Part shown: positions 33,609 to 38,367 of the stretch, in pieces
Position numbering within the stretch: position 1 is the first letter of the stretch
Layout: each line of letters begins with the position of its first letter
From: Streptomyces fuscigenes
GTDB taxonomy: Bacteria > Actinomycetota > Actinomycetes > Streptomycetales > Streptomycetaceae
Reading direction: 5' to 3'
Length of the DNA: 38,367 nt
NCBI RefSeq assembly: GCF_021556455.1
Contig: NZ_JAKGCV010000012.1
Span: 1 to 38,367 of the forward strand
The notes under the pieces: model-generated
The model's input: the letters and a program-made list of their open reading frames with translations, nothing else
What the model was told of the DNA's origin: nothing
Database searches by the model: none
Translations under genes and position numbers: made by a program

Positions 33609-35039
33609 TCACCGGGTGCTCCGCTCTTCCTGGAGGTGCTTGCCGAACAGGGCGAACAAGGCGGCGACGCCCAGGAAGACCGCCGAGACGACGATGAAGC
33701 CGAGACGCATGTGGCTGGTGCCGGAGACGCCGACGAACACGGCGCCCAGCAGGGCCACACCGAGGGCGAGCGTGGTCTGCTGCGTCGTCGTCACGATGCC
33801 GCTGCCCGTGCCGATCTGCTGCGGCGGGATCGAGGAGAGAACCGTGCGGTAGACGGTGGGGACAAACAGCCCGTTGCCGGCGCCGATGAGGAACATGCCG
33901 ACCATGAGCTCGTAGAAGTGCAGATGCGGCCACCACAGCAGGGCAGGCACAATCAGGCAGACCAGTCCCACCGCCTGGAGGACGCCACCGATCTGGAGGG
34001 TGCGGGTGCCCACTCTGCCGATGAGCTTCGGTGCCCGCATGGCCGCGAGGAACTGGCCCACCGCCATCGGCGCCATGGACAGGCCCGACTCGAACGCGCT
34101 CATCCCGTTCCCGCCCTGCGCCGCGAGAGCGAAGACGAAGATGAAACCTCCGAACGCCAGGAACCCACTGCCGAGGACGAGCAGACCCCGCTGCATGGCG
34201 CCCTGCCGCAGCAGCGACGGCGCGATCAGCGGCGCGACACCGGCCGCCTCGACCTTGCGCTCGTAGCTCCACAGCACGACAGCACCGGCGACGGCGACCA
34301 CGAGCAGGACCCACGTCCACACCGGCCAATGTGTCTGCCGGCCGAGGCTGAGCGGGATCAGCAGGGCGAGGACCGCGGTCCCGAAGAGCGCCGTGCCCCC
34401 GAGGTCCGCTCCCTGCGGCTGTGCCGCCCTGGTCTCGGGCACCCGCAACTGCGTGCCGATCACGGCCAGGATGCCGAGCGGTACGTTCACCAGGAAGATC
34501 GGGCGCCAGCCGAGGCCGGCGATGTCGGCCCAGACGAACAGGCCGCCCAGGAGCTGGCCGACGGCCGCGGACAGTCCGCCGATCGCACCGTAGTAGCTGA
34601 CGGCGCGTGTCTTCGCCGGTTCCTGGAGAGCGGCCTGGATCGTGGAGAGGACCTGCGGCAGCAGCAGCGCCGCGGCCGCGCCCTGCACGACGCGGGCGGC
34701 GATCAGGAGCTGGATGTTCGGCGCGATGCCGCAGATCAGGGAGGCGATGGTGAAGCTGCTGATACCGATCTGGATGATCTTCCGGCGTCCGAACCGGTCA
34801 CCGAACCTGCCGCCGAGGACGAGCAGCACGGCATAGGTGATGCCGTAGAAGCTCACGACGAACTGGGAGGTCGATGCCGAGACGCCGAAGGTGTTCTGGA
34901 TCGAGGGCAGGGCGACGTTGACGATGAAGGCGTCGACGGTCGTCAGGGCGGCCGCCATCAGCAGCGTCACCTGCCCGAGGGGGCTGAATTCCGAATGCGT
35001 CACAGCGTTCGGCGGTGCTTTGGTGTCTACACTCGACAC
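33609..35039 (-). CDS. MFS drug exporter, DHA2 (14-helix) type
   Basis: A 476-residue inner-membrane transporter with about 14 hydrophobic segments. Motif A appears as GGRFGDRFGRRKI after the second segment, and VQGAAAALLLPQVLS is typical of the EmrB/QacA group. It should export the cluster product and give self-resistance. The GTG start is 22 bases upstream of nothing else coding; the KAS III gene follows its stop by 22 bases. Confidence 0.93.
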   Translation of the reverse strand: MSSVDTKAPPNAVTHSEFSPLGQVTLLMAAALTTVDAFIVNVALPSIQNTFGVSASTSQFVVSFYGITYAVLLVLGGRFGDRFGRRKIIQIGISSFTIASLICGIAPNIQLLIAARVVQGAAAALLLPQVLSTIQAALQEPAKTRAVSYYGAIGGLSAAVGQLLGGLFVWADIAGLGWRPIFLVNVPLGILAVIGTQLRVPETRAAQPQGADLGGTALFGTAVLALLIPLSLGRQTHWPVWTWVLLVVAVAGAVVLWSYERKVEAAGVAPLIAPSLLRQGAMQRGLLVLGSGFLAFGGFIFVFALAAQGGNGMSAFESGLSMAPMAVGQFLAAMRAPKLIGRVGTRTLQIGGVLQAVGLVCLIVPALLWWPHLHFYELMVGMFLIGAGNGLFVPTVYRTVLSSIPPQQIGTGSGIVTTTQQTTLALGVALLGAVFVGVSGTSHMRLGFIVVSAVFLGVAALFALFGKHLQEERSTR

Positions 35040-35079
35040 GGAGGATTCCCTTCTTGCATTCAGGTGGGGGGGTCGCTCG

Positions 35080-36285
35080 TCAGCGGTAGGACTGGTAGAC
35101 GAACTGGCGCAGCCGATTCATGATCGGGAGCGTGCGGGACGGGAAGAGCTGCGGAACGATGAGCGCCGCGACGCCGGTCGACGGGTCGACGAAGAAATTG
35201 GAACTGCTCGCGGAGAGCCAGGAGAACTCGCCGGCGCGCGTCAGGAGGTGGCTCTCGCCGGGCGCCTGCATGGTCATGAATCCGAGCCCGAAGCCGACGG
35301 ACTTCATCACCTCGTTGATGGCGGGCACGGGCCAGTGGCCGTACCCCGATCCCAGCACCGCCTGGCCGGGGAGGTGGTTGCTGCGCATCGACTCGACGGT
35401 CATGGGGGAGACCACGTAGTCGGAGGTCCCCGCGATGCGGCCGCCGTTGACGAGCATGCCGAGGAAGGTGATGTAGTCCTCCGCCGACGTGTAGATCCCG
35501 CCGCCGCCCGAAAGGAAGGCGGGCACTTCGGTGTCGGCGGGTATGCCGAGCGGGTTCAGGCCCTCGCCGTCCTCGGCGTGGGCGTAGATCTCCGCGTAGC
35601 GGTGCTGCTGGGCCGGATCGACGTGGAATCCGGTGTCCTTCAGGCCGAGCGGCTCGAAGAGGGACTCCTTGAGGTGGACGTCGAGGCGCTTGCCGGACAC
35701 GATCTCGCTGATCCGTCCGAGTACGTCCGTGCTGACGCCGTAGTTCCAGGCCGTGCCCGGCTGGAACCGCAGGGGGAACGATCCCCATGCCTCGGTGGCG
35801 CCGGCGAGGTCCACGCCCTGCGGCACGCCCAGCGCGTAGCCGGCGGCCACGTACAGGCTGTCGACGGCGTGGGACTGGTGGGAGCCGTAGCCCAGCCCGG
35901 AGGTGTGGGTCAGCAGGTGCCAGATCCTCATGGGCTCCAGGAGCCCCTCGGTGATCGGCGCCTCGGCCATGCCGGCGCGGTAGACACGCAGGTCGCCGTA
36001 GGACGGAAGATAGTCGGCCACGGGGTCGTTGAGTGAGACCAGGCCCTTCTCGACGAGCGTCATGAAGGCCACGGAGGTCATGGCTTTGCTCAGCGACCAG
36101 GCCCGGAAGATGCTGTCCGTCTTCATCGGGGCGCTGCCGGCGATGTCCGCCATGCCGCCGGCCGAGGCGTACTTCACCTCGCCGTGCTGGGAGACCATGC
36201 CGGTCCAGCCCGAGACCTTGCCGTCGGCGACCAGCCGGTCGAAGTACTCGCCGAGGGCGGACAGCCGCTTCACATCGAGTTGCAT
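35080..36285 (-). CDS. Beta-lactamase-fold serine hydrolase or acyltransferase (class C/EstB/LovD-like)
   Basis: A 401-residue protein with the SxxK motif Ser64-Leu-Ser-Lys67 (RAWSLSKAMTS) and a probable catalytic Tyr in GTAWNYGVSTDVLGR. No signal peptide is visible, so it is cytoplasmic, unlike true beta-lactamases. Relatives are esterases and the LovD-type acyltransferases. In this cluster it could hydrolyse an ester or attach the acyl chain to an acceptor. ATG 36285 follows GAGGAAG; a TTG two codons earlier is possible. Confidence 0.86.
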   Translation of the reverse strand: MQLDVKRLSALGEYFDRLVADGKVSGWTGMVSQHGEVKYASAGGMADIAGSAPMKTDSIFRAWSLSKAMTSVAFMTLVEKGLVSLNDPVADYLPSYGDLRVYRAGMAEAPITEGLLEPMRIWHLLTHTSGLGYGSHQSHAVDSLYVAAGYALGVPQGVDLAGATEAWGSFPLRFQPGTAWNYGVSTDVLGRISEIVSGKRLDVHLKESLFEPLGLKDTGFHVDPAQQHRYAEIYAHAEDGEGLNPLGIPADTEVPAFLSGGGGIYTSAEDYITFLGMLVNGGRIAGTSDYVVSPMTVESMRSNHLPGQAVLGSGYGHWPVPAINEVMKSVGFGLGFMTMQAPGESHLLTRAGEFSWLSASSSNFFVDPSTGVAALIVPQLFPSRTLPIMNRLRQFVYQSYR

Positions 36286-36327
36286 GGACAACTTCCTCTC
36301 GTCATGGTTTTTCGTGTGCGGTGCGCT

Positions 36328-36771
36328 TCACAGGCGTTCGCCGGCGAAACCGCTCAGGTGGTCGCGCAGCGCGGGGCCGATGAGGTAGCTCTCCTGCTTG
36401 GCGAGGTCGAACATCACCATGCGGCTCACGGCCTTCACACTGACGCGTTTCGATGCGTCGAGGATCTGGAAGTTGAACTCGAAGCTGGAACGCTTGATGT
36501 TCGACGTCCACACCTCGACGCTGACCGGTTCGAGCGAATAGTGGAGCGGTCGCAGGTAGCCGATCTCGTGGGAGGCGACAACCGCGGTCTCCCCCTCGAA
36601 GACGCCGGCCGACATGAGCCATCTCATGCGGGCCTCCTCGATGATCCGCACGATCTCGCAGTTGTTGACGTGGCCGTAGGAATCGACGTCGCCCCATCGG
36701 AGCGAAACGTCGACCGAAGACGGACGAGGGATCGTCAGGCTGCCCAATCCCCCGGACTGATACGTGCTCAT
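36328..36771 (-). CDS. Hotdog acyl-CoA/ACP thioesterase (4-HBT, YbgC/FadM type)
   Basis: A 147-residue hotdog protein with the signature RWGDVDSYGHVNNCEIVRIIEEAR (catalytic Asp near residue 30), typical of 4-hydroxybenzoyl-CoA-type thioesterases. It may release the finished chain or clear misprimed ACP. It is the first gene of the minus-strand run, 42 bases before the beta-lactamase-like gene, and its promoter should lie in the 559-base region shared with the LuxR gene. Confidence 0.9.
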   Translation of the reverse strand: MSTYQSGGLGSLTIPRPSSVDVSLRWGDVDSYGHVNNCEIVRIIEEARMRWLMSAGVFEGETAVVASHEIGYLRPLHYSLEPVSVEVWTSNIKRSSFEFNFQILDASKRVSVKAVSRMVMFDLAKQESYLIGPALRDHLSGFAGERL

Positions 36772-37330
36772 CGCTTGGTCAACCTCGTCTCGGCGCGGCC
36801 GTCCGCGCTCAGCAGTACGTGTCGTTCCTGCGTCTCTGCGCGCGATTCGTGATCAGGACGATGAAGAGCGGAGCCGGGGAAATGGTCCCGCGCTTCCTAG
36901 GTGCGCTCCGCACGGACGGCGAGGGATGTCGCGACGCTGCGACTCGCGCTCGGTAATTCCGTCGTGCTCTCCATCACCCTTGGAGACTAGAGCAGTTGAC
37001 GTTCCCACCCGGCGCCTTCGCCGCCCGTTGCACCCAAGGGTGCAGCGGCCCGTTCCCCCCTCCCGGAAACGAGGACCGCGGAACGCGGAACCCGCTCCGG
37101 CGACAGTGCGACCTGCCGAAGTCGTCGGCGGTGTTCTTCGATCGTGCGCCCGTGTGCGCGTCCTGCCGGCGAACTCCCGCTGATTTAGCCAAGTGGGGCC
37201 TGCTGGGAGGCCGACCACCCGGCTAGCTTGGGGCGTTGGTGCTCCCGGTCCGCACGCCGGGCCGGGGTGCCGCGCTGTTCGGCGCGACCACAGCGCTCCT
37301 TCGGGGAAGGCGCGTGAACAAGGGGGAAGA
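36772..37330. promoter_or_regulatory. Divergent promoter region of the polyketide operon and its LuxR regulator
   Basis: No gene is seen in these 559 bases. A palindrome TGCACCC-AA-GGGTGCA lies at 37029-37044, and a related CACCCTTGG at 36975-36983, so the region probably carries repeated regulator sites. Unusually AT-rich patches are near 36965-36995. Confidence 0.55.
37029..37044. promoter_or_regulatory. 7-2-7 palindrome, candidate operator for the LuxR-type regulator
   Basis: TGCACCC (37029-37035) and GGGTGCA (37038-37044) are perfect inverted repeats around AA. The site lies between the two divergent genes, 258 bases from the thioesterase start and 287 from the LuxR start. Confidence 0.5.
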
Positions 37331-38065
37331 ATGCATTATGCGGTTGCGGCGCAGTTTCTGCGCACAGCAATTCCAGACATCATCGGCTCCTACAAGAACG
37401 GGCTGCGGGCGGTCCGCAGCCCGCTGGTGACGCACAAGGAGGCATGGCCGAGATGCCGTGACCAGGCACAGTCGATCGTCGAGGACTGCATCAGGGCGCT
37501 GCTGGGAGAACCACCCGCCGAACTGGCGGAGGCCCGGGACTACTCGCGTCTCGTGGGCGCCGACCGCGCCGCGCAGGGCATCGCGGTGGCGGAGTCGGTG
37601 CGCGCCGTGGACATCCTGTGGAGCGCGATGCAGCCCGCCCTGCGCACCGCGGTGCAGTACGAGGCGGCGGCGCGGCGGACCTCCGCGCTGCTGCTGATCA
37701 ACACCGCGTTCTGGTCGAGCACGGGAAGCCGCCTGTACGCGGGAGCCAGGGCCTACGCCGACGTCTCCCAGCGCGCTCCCCGCGAGCTCGTGCACACCGG
37801 CGCCGGGGCGGGCCCCGTGGCCGGCTTCGCCGGCGGCCGCACGGAGAAGGGCGTCGCCGCGCTCGGGACGCCGACGTGCGGGGACCTCTCCCGGCGGGAG
37901 AAGGAGGTCCTGGAGAGGGTCGCCATGGCGCGCAGCAACGTGCAGATCGCGCGTGAGCTCGGAATCGAGACGGCGACGGTGAAGCGGCACCTCAGCAACA
38001 TCTACGGGAAGCTCCAGGCGGGATCGCGCATCGAGGCCGTCAACAAGGCCTTCGGGCGCGTCTGA
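37331..38065 (+). CDS. LuxR-family transcriptional regulator (pathway-specific activator candidate)
   Basis: A 244-residue protein. The C-terminal LuxR HTH reads LSRREKEVLERVAMARSNVQ then ELGIETATVKRHLSNIYGKL (about residues 180-225). The N-terminal part (AAQFLRTAIPDIIGSYKNGL and a long helical region) has no receiver Asp pattern or autoinducer-binding motif and resembles the helical N-terminal region of RsbR-type proteins. ATG 37331 follows AGGGGGAAG. It is divergent from the polyketide operon and probably activates it. Confidence 0.88.
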   Translation: MHYAVAAQFLRTAIPDIIGSYKNGLRAVRSPLVTHKEAWPRCRDQAQSIVEDCIRALLGEPPAELAEARDYSRLVGADRAAQGIAVAESVRAVDILWSAMQPALRTAVQYEAAARRTSALLLINTAFWSSTGSRLYAGARAYADVSQRAPRELVHTGAGAGPVAGFAGGRTEKGVAALGTPTCGDLSRREKEVLERVAMARSNVQIARELGIETATVKRHLSNIYGKLQAGSRIEAVNKAFGRV

Positions 38066-38088
38066 GCCTGCGCGGCGGGCGCGGGTGC

Positions 38089-38102
38089 GGGCCCCGGGGC
38101 CC
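38089..38102. terminator. Palindromic terminator-like element after the LuxR gene
   Basis: GGGCCCCGGGGCCC is a perfect 14-bp palindrome 24 bases after the LuxR stop, between convergent genes. No T tract. Confidence 0.45.
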
Positions 38103-38190
38103 TCCTGCGAAGACGTCCCGGTCGGGGCGGGCGGCCGGCGTGCCGCGCGCCGCCGCCGGGACGTCGCCCTGTCCGGCGGACGGCGCATCG

Positions 38191-38367
38191 TCACAGCGCC
38201 CCGTGCAGGAACAGCGCGAGCAGCATGGCGATGTTCGCCGCGTACTGCGTGCGCATGAAGGCGCGGTAGGCGCTGCGGTGGGCCCGCCTGTCCCGCCCCT
38301 CGGACCGGGCGGTGCGCAGGATCTGCACGACCACGCAGACGGCTCCCACCGCCACCGCGACCATCGC
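38191..38367 (-). CDS. Partial integral membrane protein (5' end outside window)
   Basis: The frame is open from the window edge to the TGA at 38191 and gives 58 residues. It holds a hydrophobic stretch (VAVAVGAVCVVVQIL), a basic loop (RTARSEGRDRRAHRS) and a second membrane segment (YAANIAMLLALFLHG) before the stop. Family not recognised from this fragment. Confidence 0.6.
   Translation of the reverse strand, partial: AMVAVAVGAVCVVVQILRTARSEGRDRRAHRSAYRAFMRTQYAANIAMLLALFLHGAL

Noticed and set aside
36772..37200. Small coding ORFs in the divergent region before the LuxR gene
   Set aside because: No ribosome site or recognisable composition; frames are short and Arg/Pro-rich.

Overview
The window is very GC-rich DNA (third codon positions almost all G or C) with Streptomyces-type genes: zinc-free ribosomal protein paralogues under a Zur-like operator, AfsA-type hotdog enzyme, MmyB-type regulator, GTG and TTG starts, AGGAGG ribosome sites. 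It is best read as a Streptomyces (or close relative) chromosomal segment that joins the ends of biosynthetic clusters with ordinary accessory genes. Both window edges cut through a gene.

Layout. 1-4221: the 3' end of a modular polyketide/peptide megasynthase (KR-like, ACP, thioesterase) followed by a TauD-type dioxygenase. 4222-5898: a patchwork with a 16-bp inverted repeat, a GNAT acetyltransferase and a truncated IS5-type transposase. 5899-10995: small stand-alone genes (DCC-family protein, SDR with divergent TetR and a clear palindromic operator, two-domain VOC protein, two membrane proteins, an alkyltransferase-like protein). 11231-14053: a zinc-starvation island, rpsN and rpmB leftward, rpmG, a very diverged bL31-like protein, a frameshifted COG0523 (CobW-like) gene, rpsR and rpmF rightward, with one Zur-like box between rpmB and rpmG. 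14368-16725: an 82-residue peptide made of three 23-residue repeats, translationally coupled to a JmjC/cupin oxygenase and followed by a thioredoxin-like [2Fe-2S] protein; this is a candidate undescribed peptide-modification system. 16953-21933: alpha/beta hydrolase with divergent MmyB-type regulator, TetR with divergent aldo/keto reductase, and an SRPBCC protein.

22373-36771: seventeen genes all on the minus strand, most linked by 4-bp stop/start overlaps. They encode a stand-alone (type II) highly reducing polyketide synthase: malonyl-CoA supply (carboxyltransferase beta and epsilon-like subunits, malonyltransferase), KAS III priming enzyme, ACP, KS and a degenerate KS partner (chain-length-factor-like), ketoreductase, and a pair of hotdog dehydratases of which one has lost the catalytic His. 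There is no enoyl reductase, so an acyl chain with conjugated double bonds is the expected product. Embedded in the same run are an AfsA-type enzyme, a HAD protein and a flavin monooxygenase, plus a hotdog thioesterase, a serine beta-lactamase-fold enzyme and an MFS exporter. A LuxR-family regulator lies divergently at 37331. The inferred pathway is a polyene acyl-ACP diverted by the AfsA homologue into a butyrolactone, butenolide or furan-like head group. This is inference from gene content; no product is shown by the sequence.

No tRNA, rRNA or CRISPR array was recognised.
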